Counted from the first letter of the stretch, positions 54,101 to 62,121 are shown. The stretch: DNA of 64,000 nt from an uncultured Clostridia bacterium (GCA_934233735.1 CAKQGQ010000004.1:62001-126000), one strand, 5' to 3'. Translations and numbers: made by a program. The notes: generated from the sequence alone by a model not told the origin.

Positions 54101-54252
54101 GCCTTTTGGGGATCAGCATCAGGCGCATTGGTAGTGAGTAAATGCAGCACTGCTTCAACCGCAGCAAAACGTTCCATTGGCATGGAATCTTCTATCGTGC
54201 AGAATTGCGGTGCAAGCGGTATGTACCACTCAATTTTCTGTTTGCTTTTCAC
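51172..54252 (-). CDS. DinG-like Fe-S helicase of the pPIWI-RE system
   Basis: 1026 residues. Walker A GMVGSGKST lies near 255, and a DECD-type Walker B (LVIFDECDRV) near 422. Between them a cysteine set (C in EEPCYIL, then CPYFNRCAGTKMLRECY) fits the Fe-S cluster of XPD/DinG helicases. The C-terminal lobe has APAMAIERGHNI and LFILILQIFGRLAR. The first 240 residues are specific to the pPIWI-RE helicase. It would unwind DNA or an R-loop for the PIWI-RE and nuclease partners. The start is a GTG at 54252 with AAGGAGG, overlapping the REase gene by 23 nt. Confidence 0.82.
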   Translation of the reverse strand: MKSKQKIEWYIPLAPQFCTIEDSMPMERFAAVEAVLHLLTTNAPDADPQKAYLLFTQYHLIGATACSGMEHILQQARYTLGYYRSKKYWQDDLRQYRESRYAAVRAFSFREKGGEISCFKSEEAYPYPYEKRREEWSRFWTEKTERNSTLLYAEQGNYHYLYRNSDNGEYEKVRLKLDNAHIAPTHTALHKVRKEKISITLDELLDTAKQMTELCPNDPCYTILQSNILKKIQDTSVKASAELTIHEITNIVGMVGSGKSTLIKVLAFWCHQHGCRVTIVLDTVADVLNLQKYLSRFGVTVSPLIGRANRAKYINQVVQPEENCLQAELSEYLTANCLIDGLDTQHSKAIDFGEEPCYILKKDNRNHLCPYFNRCAGTKMLRECYTSSVVLTTVAGFAISRVGQQRETFLELVMRDFDLVIFDECDRVQKTLDQLFMPETSFNSFIQECADDCSAYMRLSSKSREANLAMQRYDELQRQSVTVLSCIVKSLRRGLGAWSQITYGDPFSALMLLENLYEEESEYKIPRVIYKQIYDLIDVQEEGMRHSTLWTVLESSCKSTDDTFFDQMYNGWINELGTAFPRPQKDKARRIQDARLKLILRLIYFDHFVRGLNEAYDASHETSYGQNELFGFLQTRFRQQQFLLPSALCGNLFGMKKTDEEDICLYRQFAFGRSLMKDLPYLQTDVHGNPMGPHVVLLSGSSWAEGSYEYHVNRPVNYILEADSDKRAFLEKTRFFESGFPERISGAADDQRAEQLRIVTKKTVDLIIREYERKAGKILLVVNSYVQAQEVQQVLGTALRKVNSPISICRMISDASETRNEEGVVRRGEVGRFAEMKEDILIAPAMAIERGHNIVDERGHSALSAVFFMVRPMPVPNDIQQAGSKLNGLAEAQCKRNLNEPMFAYNVRMRQFASQQWAKMSRNKAFGLADLDEEARRDIVATLFILILQIFGRLARVTDVTKPEPHIYFIDGAFRRHEEKPDDFDCLSELGRYLDTLMTQKESKEIAETLYAPFYEAYRKDIQYEQ

Positions 54253-55366
54253 GACATTCTGCCTCCTTCTTTGTAATTTCTCGTTTCAATGAATACAAAG
54301 TCACACATTTTACATTTTTTTGATCTGTCAGGACACGATTGATGATTGCAGTATAGTTTTGCTGATTTCTAACATATTCACTCGGTATGACGAAATACCC
54401 TCTTGCATAATCTCCCTCCGGGAACCCCTGATCAGATTGTATTTTGGAGCGCAATGCGATAGGACTTCGATAGGACTTCGAATCAATCTCCCAAATTTCT
54501 CCATCAGCAAACTGAATTTCCACATCGTAACGGTCCATCTGCGGCCATAACTTCCAGTCTAATCCCTTCTTTTCACAATACGCAGCGATCTCCAGTTCCA
54601 ACTTTCCCGGCATTGCAAAATAGCGCATAATACCTTTTTTCAGACGATATAAGTTTCCTGTCGAAATATCTAGCCTCAATGTTTCCGTAAGTTCCGGTGT
54701 TATATCCATGCAATGCGAAGAGTGACAGAGATATCCATATTTCCCAACTGTCATTGTCCACCCGCAGGTCGGGCAGCGATAGCTGTCTTCGGTAATTTCT
54801 TCATAAGCAAACTGAAAGGCTTCTCTAGCCGCTTGATCATCTGCCAGCGCAAGGGACATTTTCCTTCTATCTTCAAGTGTTATAATAGGGTTTTCAATAA
54901 GATATCTCCTGATCTTACAATAATTTTCTTGATCCAAAACAGCCATTCGTTCATAGAGAATTCGTTCATCTGTTCCATCTAAGATATCACTGTCTTGTGT
55001 ATCCAAGAACTCATAACAATCAGCGCTAGGCGTATACAGATTTTCGTCTCTTCGATAGGCAAAGGCCTCATATGCGTAAAAGGGCTCTTCTTGCAGACAC
55101 AAGTTCTCCAGTGCCACAGAATCCCAGTCAGTAAACCATTCCGCTATCGGCTTGGTAATGTAATGTGCCAGAAAAGATGCTTCATCAACATATTGCCAAA
55201 TAGATTTACATCCGGCTTCATAGCTGGCAGCCAAAAACATATTGATACCATGCTGCAACGTTCTGCTATAGGGATACGTTCTTGGATTTTTTTGCAGAAG
55301 CTCTTCTTTTTCGATCAATCCTTTTGCAATTAAAGCAAAAGCTTTTCTCAAAAATGATGTATCCAT
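54230..55366 (-). CDS. Restriction-endonuclease-fold protein of the pPIWI-RE system
   Basis: 378 residues. A four-cysteine zinc ribbon lies near 195-215 (YRCPTCGWTM ... YLCHSSHC). The nuclease core is YDVEIQFADGEIWEIDSKSY near 275-295, whose D, E and D-x-K arrangement is that of PD-(D/E)XK enzymes. It is the third component typical of pPIWI-RE loci. The ATG at 55366 has AAGGAGG upstream. It is the first gene of the three-gene operon and lies directly behind a leader terminator. Confidence 0.8.
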   Translation of the reverse strand: MDTSFLRKAFALIAKGLIEKEELLQKNPRTYPYSRTLQHGINMFLAASYEAGCKSIWQYVDEASFLAHYITKPIAEWFTDWDSVALENLCLQEEPFYAYEAFAYRRDENLYTPSADCYEFLDTQDSDILDGTDERILYERMAVLDQENYCKIRRYLIENPIITLEDRRKMSLALADDQAAREAFQFAYEEITEDSYRCPTCGWTMTVGKYGYLCHSSHCMDITPELTETLRLDISTGNLYRLKKGIMRYFAMPGKLELEIAAYCEKKGLDWKLWPQMDRYDVEIQFADGEIWEIDSKSYRSPIALRSKIQSDQGFPEGDYARGYFVIPSEYVRNQQNYTAIINRVLTDQKNVKCVTLYSLKREITKKEAECREKQTEN

Positions 55367-55385
55367 ATGATCGCCTCCTTTTTCA

Positions 55386-55423
55386 TAAAAAAACGGTTTC
55401 CTTGAAGTGTACAAGAAAACCGT
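55386..55423 (-). terminator. Terminator/attenuator in the pPIWI-RE leader
   Basis: On the minus strand ACGGTTTTCTTG and CAAGGAAACCGT form a 12-position stem with a seven-base loop followed by seven T, ending only about 20 bases before the REase start. It is downstream of the operon's own promoter, so it would act as an attenuator. It is too far (about 135 nt) downstream of the preceding helicase gene to be only that gene's terminator. Confidence 0.7.
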
Positions 55424-55519
55424 AAATATTTTACTAGATGTTATGCTTATCCTAGTTATCCTAGAACTCTGCACATTGCGCGTCTGTAATCCTCTTTACT
55501 TTTCTCATGTACACCAATA

Positions 55520-55549
55520 ATTATATATGAATGCTTTTGTTTTTGTCAA
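55520..55549 (-). promoter_or_regulatory. Consensus sigma-A promoter of the pPIWI-RE operon
   Basis: TTGACA (55549-55544), 18 bases, TATAAT (55525-55520): both hexamers are perfect. Confidence 0.82.
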
Positions 55550-55559
55550 CCGATTTTTT

Positions 55560-58283
55560 CTATTCCTCAATTCTCACAAGCGCCGCCGCAAGCCGCTCCT
55601 TCTCTCCGCTGCCGGTGGTCGCAAAGCGTTCAATAGGAATCTCATATTTTTTTAAAATATTATTTTTCAGAATATCTCTTTCCTGCTGCTTTTCATTTTC
55701 TGCATGAAATGCATATCCATCAACTTCCACCGCTAGGACAGGCTGATAATCCAACTTTGAAAAAATCATAAAATCCACATGCGAATTCCTGTTCATCGCA
55801 AATCTGCACTCTTCATCTGTCAGCTTGCTGTAATCCGAAATCAAATGTTTCAGCGGAACATGGACTGCGACATCATATTTTGAAAAGTCATCTTTTACAA
55901 GTACATCCCGTATCACAGCGTACATGAGATTCTCACTGTCGTAATCGGAGCTGCGCCCGTATTTTGCTAAGACTTTTTCCCTCGCCAGCTCGTAACCTTT
56001 ATATAAATTATCAAAAATGGATGTTATTTGGCTGTCAATTACCTCATAGTTGTGATACTTGATGTATCCAATCAAATCGTGAATCGGTGAAGTTTTGTCG
56101 TTGCCATTGCCGTCAGTGACCACAATAAATTCCCGGATAGCCCGCGAAACCGCGACATTCAGACGATTTGGGTCAGAGGCGAAGTCTCCGATCTCGTTAT
56201 CCACGGTGCTGAAGATCATCGTTGTGCGTTCCTGCCCCTGGAACTTATCCACGGTATCAGACTTGATATTTTCATTGTTTTCATCTATTCGATGCTGCAG
56301 TGTTTCAGCCTGCCTGCGGTAAGGCGTTACAATGCCGATGTTCTCTTCTGCCGAAAGGCGCAGCGAAGGCAAAACTTCCTTTTCAATCACATCGATCTGT
56401 CTTTCATTTACATGACCGCGCGCATGGTTTCCAGCCACAGTTCTGTAAACCGCCAGCGGTCGCTCTCCCGAAGCCTTTGACATGATGATCAACTCGTTGT
56501 TATAAAACCGCTTATTGCAGAACCCTATGATCTCCGGATGGCAACGATAATGCTCACGAAGCAAAACCCTTGGCGCACTTGGGAAAACTTTTGAGACAGA
56601 AGACAAAAGGCTGTGTTTTTCATAGCAATACGCTTCCGGCAAATCATATTGAGAAAAAATCGAATGCACTTTCATCTTTGTTTCGCTGTCTACAACATTC
56701 GGAAGCTGCTTTAAATCTCCGACGACTACAGCTTTTTTTGCACACGAAAACGCGAGTGCTCCGGTGCTGATATCCACCTGGGATGCCTCGTCAATAATCA
56801 CATAATCGTAAAGATAATCCGGCGACAAACTCGATGTTAAAGAATATGTCGTACTTAAAATAACCGGATAATCCTTCGCAAATTCATCCGCTTTGAATTT
56901 TAAGTCACTCGATGTGTATGCACATGCGTGCTTTGCTTTATGATATTTCCTCGCAAGACTTGCCTTAAAAATACGAACGGAATCTTCCGTATACTGTCTC
57001 ATCTTCTCGTCAAAACTATATGATTCAAGCCTTTTATTCAGGCCATCAATCTCGCTCTGAATTTCCGCAATACGCTTTATGTAATACAGATTTTCAAAAG
57101 ATTCGCAAACGGTGTCCATATTCCATGTGAGAAATGCAAATTTACGAATCCGATAGCGAAATCTCCACAGCAGTTTCTTGAAAAATCCGATGTGAATGCC
57201 GTTTTCCATGCAGTATTCGTATTCCGTCAGCTGCTGTAAGATTGCTTGTGCATCTGCTCCTTGTGAAAACACTTCCTGAAGGATATCATCTGTTCGCTGA
57301 TGGTCGCTACCGCCCGTATAATGCTTGTACTCTCTTTCCAGTTCATCAAGTTCCTCTGTTAACATGGACAACTTGTTTTTTGATTCCAGCATTTGATTCA
57401 GTTCATTTTCTGAATCTGCCAAATTCCTCTTTAGCTGAGAATACTCCTCCCTATCCATATGCCAGGATTCAATATTTGGAATCTCTATTTTTTGGTTATC
57501 AATAAATTTTTCTTTGTTTTCTTTTTTTCCAAGCGGTGTTGCAATGAAAGAAACTCCGTACTTTTCAAGCTTTTCATAAACATTTTCCGTGGCAGTGTTA
57601 TTATTTGAAACCACCGCAACCGTCTCATTATTCATTACCGCATTCGCAATAATATTTAAAATAGTCTGTGTCTTTCCCGTGCCTGGAGGGCCTTCAATCA
57701 GGCTGATTTTGCTCCGCATGGCATTCTCCACGGCTCCTTTCTGGCTCAAATTAAAGCCGAATGGATAAACAACTGTGTGTTCGATATTCTCTTTTACCTG
57801 AACCGGCGTGCTTTCCAGATAATCATGCAAAACACTGACGCGCGGAATCACTTGAATCTTATCGTAATTTCTTTTCAGAACATTATGTCCTTCCACAATT
57901 AAACCGATTTTCTCAGCCAGTTCGTAAAGGTATTGGAAGCCGTTTCTGCTTCGGCAAGCGGTTTGCTCTGTAACCCGCACCTGATTTTTGAAAACTGTGC
58001 GATAGTTGTCGTCCGTAAAGATGACTCGCACATATTTGCCAAAATCCTGCACGCCGCATGCATCCATTCTCAAATTCCCTTCCAAAATAAGTGCTTTCCC
58101 TTCAAGCGATTTCGTGTCTACACCTTTACAGACAGTAAGATTAGATGCACTATACCGGAACGACTTGTTATTTTGGAAAGTTACCCGGACAAAAGGACTG
58201 TTCTTCTCATATTCAAATTTTTTTATTTCTTCAGTTTTATCTTCCCCTTTGAGAAGAATCAAGTGGGATGGGTATTTTTTCAT
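55560..58283 (-). CDS. SF1 (Upf1-like) helicase fused to Vsr-like nuclease domain
   Basis: 907 residues. A superfamily 1B helicase has Walker A GPPGTGKT near 198, a coiled-coil insertion at about 270-420, Walker B VIIDEASQVD near 496, LREHYRCHPEI, IVTPYRRQA, DTVDKFQGQE and RLNVAVSRA. The C-terminal 100 residues are a DUF2726-type endonuclease fold (HVDFMIFSKLDYQPVLAVEVDGY with FHAE following). Such fusions are common in defence islands. It is third in an operon with the nucleotidyltransferase and zinc-ribbon genes (21 nt gap). Confidence 0.85.
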   Translation of the reverse strand: MKKYPSHLILLKGEDKTEEIKKFEYEKNSPFVRVTFQNNKSFRYSASNLTVCKGVDTKSLEGKALILEGNLRMDACGVQDFGKYVRVIFTDDNYRTVFKNQVRVTEQTACRSRNGFQYLYELAEKIGLIVEGHNVLKRNYDKIQVIPRVSVLHDYLESTPVQVKENIEHTVVYPFGFNLSQKGAVENAMRSKISLIEGPPGTGKTQTILNIIANAVMNNETVAVVSNNNTATENVYEKLEKYGVSFIATPLGKKENKEKFIDNQKIEIPNIESWHMDREEYSQLKRNLADSENELNQMLESKNKLSMLTEELDELEREYKHYTGGSDHQRTDDILQEVFSQGADAQAILQQLTEYEYCMENGIHIGFFKKLLWRFRYRIRKFAFLTWNMDTVCESFENLYYIKRIAEIQSEIDGLNKRLESYSFDEKMRQYTEDSVRIFKASLARKYHKAKHACAYTSSDLKFKADEFAKDYPVILSTTYSLTSSLSPDYLYDYVIIDEASQVDISTGALAFSCAKKAVVVGDLKQLPNVVDSETKMKVHSIFSQYDLPEAYCYEKHSLLSSVSKVFPSAPRVLLREHYRCHPEIIGFCNKRFYNNELIIMSKASGERPLAVYRTVAGNHARGHVNERQIDVIEKEVLPSLRLSAEENIGIVTPYRRQAETLQHRIDENNENIKSDTVDKFQGQERTTMIFSTVDNEIGDFASDPNRLNVAVSRAIREFIVVTDGNGNDKTSPIHDLIGYIKYHNYEVIDSQITSIFDNLYKGYELAREKVLAKYGRSSDYDSENLMYAVIRDVLVKDDFSKYDVAVHVPLKHLISDYSKLTDEECRFAMNRNSHVDFMIFSKLDYQPVLAVEVDGYAFHAENEKQQERDILKNNILKKYEIPIERFATTGSGEKERLAAALVRIEE

Positions 58284-58304
58284 AGGCGCTCCTGTAGTTA
58301 AAAA

Positions 58305-59087
58305 TTATTGTTTTACGTCAATGTATACCTGCATCTCTTCATAAATCTTCATGGACTTTTTATCGATTTTCTTAAAGTCTTCTGCGAAGGAGTTTAAGGA
58401 ACCATCAGGATTAATTGCCATGTTGGTGAACTGTAGGTATGTTTCATAAAATTCCGTAATTTTATTATATGCTTTTTCATACTTCTTCGGTGGACTTTGC
58501 AATGCTTTCATATATGCTGTTACCTGGTTTTGATTTTCAACAATTTCACTAAGTTGCTTCTTGAAATCTTCATCTGCAAATAAATTACCAATAGCATCAT
58601 TAAAGTCGGAAACAAACACGCCTTTTGGCTTTGTATACTTATTTGTCTCTTTGTCAGACTCCTCCCATATTGCATTGTTCCATGTTTTTTGAATTAAATT
58701 GCAAGCAGTTTCAGCATCTGCACAGCCTTGCAGCATGGTATATGTCGCATTATAAAGATTCACAGCATATTCTTTTTCCTTTATTTGTGCGAATCCAAAA
58801 CAAAGAACTGCAATCAAAACAATCGCGAAAATTGCAAGCGTTATTCGCTTCTTTTTTGTATTTTGGGGCTGTTCTTCTTTATTCTTTTCTGCATGCATTG
58901 CATCTTCTTCTGCAACTGCCATTGGGTATCCACAGCTTGGACAAACAGTGGCATTTTGCTCAATTTCGTTTCCACATTCAGGGCAAATTATTTTGCTTTC
59001 AGGTGTAAGTATGTAATCGCAGTAAACGCATTTTTGAGCTTTGTCGGATATTTCTTTCCCACAGTTCGGGCAGTGAATCAGTGCCAT
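58305..59087 (-). CDS. Zinc-ribbon membrane protein
   Basis: 260 residues. Two zinc ribbons occupy the first 55 residues (CPNCGKEISDKAQKCVYC and CPECGNEIEQNATVCPSC). A charged linker leads to one membrane helix (ITLAIFAIVLIAVLCFGFA, about 81-100), and the C-terminal 160 residues are helical with no recognised domain. The ribbons would be cytoplasmic and the helical domain outside. Its ATG overlaps the nucleotidyltransferase stop by 10 nt. Confidence 0.75.
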   Translation of the reverse strand: MALIHCPNCGKEISDKAQKCVYCDYILTPESKIICPECGNEIEQNATVCPSCGYPMAVAEEDAMHAEKNKEEQPQNTKKKRITLAIFAIVLIAVLCFGFAQIKEKEYAVNLYNATYTMLQGCADAETACNLIQKTWNNAIWEESDKETNKYTKPKGVFVSDFNDAIGNLFADEDFKKQLSEIVENQNQVTAYMKALQSPPKKYEKAYNKITEFYETYLQFTNMAINPDGSLNSFAEDFKKIDKKSMKIYEEMQVYIDVKQ

Positions 59088-59914
59088 GATAAACCTCCTA
59101 TCTTATATTCCGTTAGTGAATGCATGCCGTTATGATTATGATTCCTCCATGTATTGTTAATAGAACCTGTATTAGCGCAATTGCCTCTTATCATTGGCAT
59201 GTTCTGTAAAGAGAAGAAACCTTCTGCACGTTGTTGATTTTCCTTTTCCTCTGATGAATGCAGTTGATCATCGAAACCATATTGCTTGCAAATTTCGTTG
59301 ATGGTTTCTGTATACAAAGAGCGCGAATGCTTATGTATGTTTTGGTTTTGATTTTTCTTTTTTAAGTATCGTTCCCGAACCGCGTTCCATGCCTCCGGCT
59401 GCTGTCTCAGCCAGTTTTCTTTTTCTTTAAGATTAAAGCTCTTTGACTGCTGTTGCCATGAATAAGAGTTAGATTTTTTATCAAATGCAATATATTCCTG
59501 TCCCGCTGTACCTGCTTCGTCTATAAAATTATTTACAATTGCAATGTCGCAGCTATGTTCAACTTTCTCGCTATTCACATTATATCCCTTTATGGTAAAT
59601 ACCCTCTTTGAGTTTTCAAACTTATTATATCCATACTTACTGCAGTGTTTTTGAAAAGCTTTCATAATGATTTTTCTGATTTTCCCCGGTGAATATGCAC
59701 TCTCATTATCATTTACTTCGAGGTTCACATCAAAATCAAAACCTATGTTTGTTTCCGGATCATAGGTTATCATATTCCTTGCACTGCTTCCTATAAAATA
59801 ATACTGAAAAGTAAAATTGTCTCGCACCTCATCTTGAACCTCATGCACAAGTTTTTCTAAATTTTCCCGCACTTCTCTCGCTTCTGCTTTGGTGACATAC
59901 TTAAAATGGTACAT
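59078..59914 (-). CDS. Nucleotidyltransferase-fold protein
   Basis: 278 residues with the polymerase-beta-like signature: FIGSSARNM near 42, DFDVNLEV near 61 and a third acidic position in HSCDIAIV near 121. The spacing fits an active NTase, related in style to CD-NTases and OAS-like enzymes, but the product and acceptor cannot be predicted. The C-terminal part contains a conserved-looking WLRQQPEAWNAVRERYL helix and an Asn/His-rich end. It is the first gene of a three-gene operon behind a consensus promoter; AAAGGAGCG precedes the ATG. Confidence 0.72.
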   Translation of the reverse strand: MYHFKYVTKAEAREVRENLEKLVHEVQDEVRDNFTFQYYFIGSSARNMITYDPETNIGFDFDVNLEVNDNESAYSPGKIRKIIMKAFQKHCSKYGYNKFENSKRVFTIKGYNVNSEKVEHSCDIAIVNNFIDEAGTAGQEYIAFDKKSNSYSWQQQSKSFNLKEKENWLRQQPEAWNAVRERYLKKKNQNQNIHKHSRSLYTETINEICKQYGFDDQLHSSEEKENQQRAEGFFSLQNMPMIRGNCANTGSINNTWRNHNHNGMHSLTEYKIGGLSWH

Positions 59915-59971
59915 AAAAACGCTCCTTTCTCTCCCATGCCTCCCATTGAGCAGTGACTGCTAAATCATTTC

Positions 59972-59999
59972 ATAATACCACTTTTTCGATTTTTGTCAA
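59972..59999 (-). promoter_or_regulatory. Promoter of the nucleotidyltransferase operon
   Basis: TTGACA (59999-59994), 16 bases, TATTAT (59977-59972) with TGG before the -10. Confidence 0.78.
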
Positions 60000-60017
60000 T
60001 GCATATCTCTATTTTTG

Positions 60018-60213
60018 TGGTTGTTGCATTTTTTGCAACGACCAGTCTATGCTGAGTGGTTGTTTCCGTTTCGGAAACAACCACTGTCTTTGCGTCACCG
60101 CTGGTGGTATTTTCTAAATTGGCGATTTTGCTGAGGTCGGCAAAATCGAAAGATATATAACCCTGCCAAACTCATCGCCCTGTTTCCAGCAATTTTCCTA
60201 AGGTCAGGAAAAT
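60018..60213. repeat. Four hairpins in two matched pairs upstream of the nucleotidyltransferase promoter
   Basis: H1 (60018-60044) and H2 (60055-60085) share GGTTGTT at the base of each stem but differ at the top (GCA/TGC versus TCC/GGA), with both sides changed so that pairing is kept. H3 (60123-60148) and H4 (60192-60213) share ATTTT, an AGGTC loop and AAAAT; the inner pairs are GC/GC in one and CC/GG in the other. None has a following T-run. The minus strand also stays open across H3, H2 and H1 for about 60 codons without a start, so decayed coding sequence is an alternative. Otherwise the 346-nt gap 59915-60260 contains only the promoter. Confidence 0.65.
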
Positions 60214-60260
60214 CGATTTAAGTATTGAAAATTTTGCAGGCAATATATTATTCTCATATG

Positions 60261-61367
60261 CTACTTAGACATATCATTGAGGTCAACTCCTATCTGCCAA
60301 AAGAGCATATCGATAATCTTCATTTGCGGATAAGAAACGCTCTCTTCTATGAGCAAATCATTTTTGACTTCCTCTAGGATTTTAAAGTTTTTCTCATAAA
60401 ACTTCGATAATTCAATTAGTGATGTACGATTGAATATTCCTCTTGCAATATGGTAGTGCCTAATTCCTGAACGAAAAAATCGGTCATATGCCGGAACACA
60501 TCCCAAGGTCCCTAATAATGTTTTTGTAATAAGCGTATCAGACAAATCATTTCTTACATCATTGCTTTTTGTCGTTCTTCTTACTTTATCGTAATACTGT
60601 TTAAGAAAGCCGATACACTCCTCCAAGGCATTCATATTCTTGTCAATTACTATATCTTTGCATGTTATTCCTAACAAATCATCGTATTTGGCCTTGAGAA
60701 TTTCTTCAACAACAGGTATATGTATCTTATAATCCTTTTGCAATAAAAATGTAGAGCCTCTATACATTCCCCAACTTGCAAGATAGAAAGCTAATTGTAA
60801 GCTCAGATAATCAATGTCCGCATTGGTTTTATCTTGCCTCGCACGATAGAAACAAGTATAGCAATGTTCCCAGGAAAGAAAGCGATTGTTCTTCTCATTT
60901 TTTATTCTGCCGGAATATTCACTCAATATATGTTGAATCTCTTCTTCAGAAATTGTACATTTTTTAATTTCAGAATTTTTCTGTAATGATACTGCGGTTC
61001 TATTATTAGAAATATCTTGTTTGCCTCTTATCTTAGCGGTATCTTGCTTGTTCAACGGAAAGCTTTTACTACATTCTAATGCAAAATTTCTGAATTTTCT
61101 TAGATGAAACAAATAACCATTTACCAGTCCTAATGGATCACCTTTGGAATCTTGTCTAAGATACTTTAATAATGCTTCCCTTGCGGAGTTTTCAAAGTCA
61201 TGCGATAAAACAGTCATCCAGAAGAGTTCTTTGTTCCCATGCTGCCAAAGATAAAATGCCTCCGAACCGGATGTCATGATGGTATGGTGTTTGTATCCTT
61301 GACCTTTCAAATAATCCCGATATAGCACTTTGATTTCGTCTAATAATAATTTTTTTATATTTTTCAT
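60261..61367 (-). CDS. Hypothetical protein, unrecognised
   Basis: 368 residues, no domain I can name. It is soluble, mostly helical, rich in aromatic and basic residues, with a conserved-looking block LQLAFYLASWGMYRGSTFLL and a later GCVPAYDRFFRSGI. The ATG at 61367 has GAGGTGG upstream; that site overlaps the stop of the preceding gene, so the two are coupled. Position in the island suggests an accessory or defence role, which is only an inference. Confidence 0.65.
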   Translation of the reverse strand: MKNIKKLLLDEIKVLYRDYLKGQGYKHHTIMTSGSEAFYLWQHGNKELFWMTVLSHDFENSAREALLKYLRQDSKGDPLGLVNGYLFHLRKFRNFALECSKSFPLNKQDTAKIRGKQDISNNRTAVSLQKNSEIKKCTISEEEIQHILSEYSGRIKNEKNNRFLSWEHCYTCFYRARQDKTNADIDYLSLQLAFYLASWGMYRGSTFLLQKDYKIHIPVVEEILKAKYDDLLGITCKDIVIDKNMNALEECIGFLKQYYDKVRRTTKSNDVRNDLSDTLITKTLLGTLGCVPAYDRFFRSGIRHYHIARGIFNRTSLIELSKFYEKNFKILEEVKNDLLIEESVSYPQMKIIDMLFWQIGVDLNDMSK

Positions 61368-61381
61368 TATAAATATCCACC

Positions 61382-61684
61382 TCAATCATATCCCATTCCT
61401 GTTAATCGTTCTTTGCAAATTCTGCGTTCTTCTTCTGTAAATAGTTCTTGATACTCAGGTTTCAGCACATGCGCCTCGATTGATAGGTCTAATCTTTTAT
61501 GCATCCACAATGTTGTAAACCCCTCTGTTCCTCCTAGTTTTGTAATTAGTTGCTTTGCCGCTGCAACCGCTCCGATGCGGCTCATTAATTGATGGAATCG
61601 TACCGGATTGTATCCACATTCCTTTTTGGCAGTCCGGCAAAGCTTTTCCATATCACAAGTAAATTTTCTTTCAAGATCTGTCAT
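61382..61684 (-). CDS. Small hypothetical protein upstream of and coupled to the 368-residue protein
   Basis: 100 residues (ERKFTCDMEKLCRTAKKECG, then NPVRFHQLMSRIGAVAAAKQ, ending LTGMGYD), helical and basic. Proteins of this look are often found beside restriction or other defence genes as unnamed partners; I cannot assign a function. GGGGGGAAG precedes the ATG at 61684. Confidence 0.65.
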   Translation of the reverse strand: MTDLERKFTCDMEKLCRTAKKECGYNPVRFHQLMSRIGAVAAAKQLITKLGGTEGFTTLWMHKRLDLSIEAHVLKPEYQELFTEEERRICKERLTGMGYD

Positions 61685-61754
61685 CAATGCTTCCCCCCAT
61701 TAATTCATCCATTTTATAAATATAGACTATTCTTCTATCGTGTTCGCATACAGA

Positions 61755-61883
61755 TTATGCATACACATCCACGAGTTTTTTATAGACTTGTATTCCAGTT
61801 TCTGACAAAATTCCGTCCAAATGCTGTATGTTCAACATCAGTCCATAAATTAAGCTACTTACTTTTACTTGGATTTTTCTCAT
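61755..61883 (-). CDS. Possible 42-residue protein
   Basis: The ATG overlaps the TGA of the Abi-like remnant (ATGA). The product (KVSSLIYGLMLNIQHLDGIL, ending YKKLVDVYA) is helical, but there is no ribosome site. It may be translated by coupling or be chance. Nothing else is seen between 61684 and 62121 apart from the remnant. Confidence 0.25.
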   Translation of the reverse strand: MRKIQVKVSSLIYGLMLNIQHLDGILSETGIQVYKKLVDVYA

Positions 61884-62092
61884 TTTTCGATTAAAAAATT
61901 AACAAAAGCTGAACATATAATAAGCATATATTTTGCGGCTTGAATCCTCACCTCCATAAAATCAATACTGCCATGTCGTATCCCACTTTCGTTTGAAGTA
62001 TACCCGTACCAACTGCTTATTGCGCTTTGGAAAGCTTTATGAATAGCTACACCTTTAAATTCGCCATCACTTGTCCAAACTTGTGGAACCAT
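61880..62092 (-). pseudogene. Abi-like domain remnant
   Basis: 70 residues containing AISSWYGYTSNESGIRHG, then AAKYMLIICSAFVNFLIEK, which resemble the C-terminal HEPN-like end of AbiJ-type abortive infection proteins (SNE.GIRHG ... A.FML..CSAF.NYL). Coding-like sequence continues upstream in frame for about 17 codons without a start and runs into the end of the radical SAM gene, so the 5' part is missing. No good ribosome site. Confidence 0.5.
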
Positions 62093-62121
62093 TATAGAGA
62101 GAATACCCTCTCTGTCGCCAT

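Noticed and set aside
55427..55509. A 15-codon leader peptide (MRKVKRITDAQCAEF) in the pPIWI-RE leader
   Set aside because: Its ATG is only a few bases from the predicted transcription start and has no ribosome site.
60018..60213. CRISPR array or integron attC sites
   Set aside because: The hairpins are four, in two unlike pairs, unevenly spaced and without constant repeats or spacers; no cas or integron integrase gene is near.
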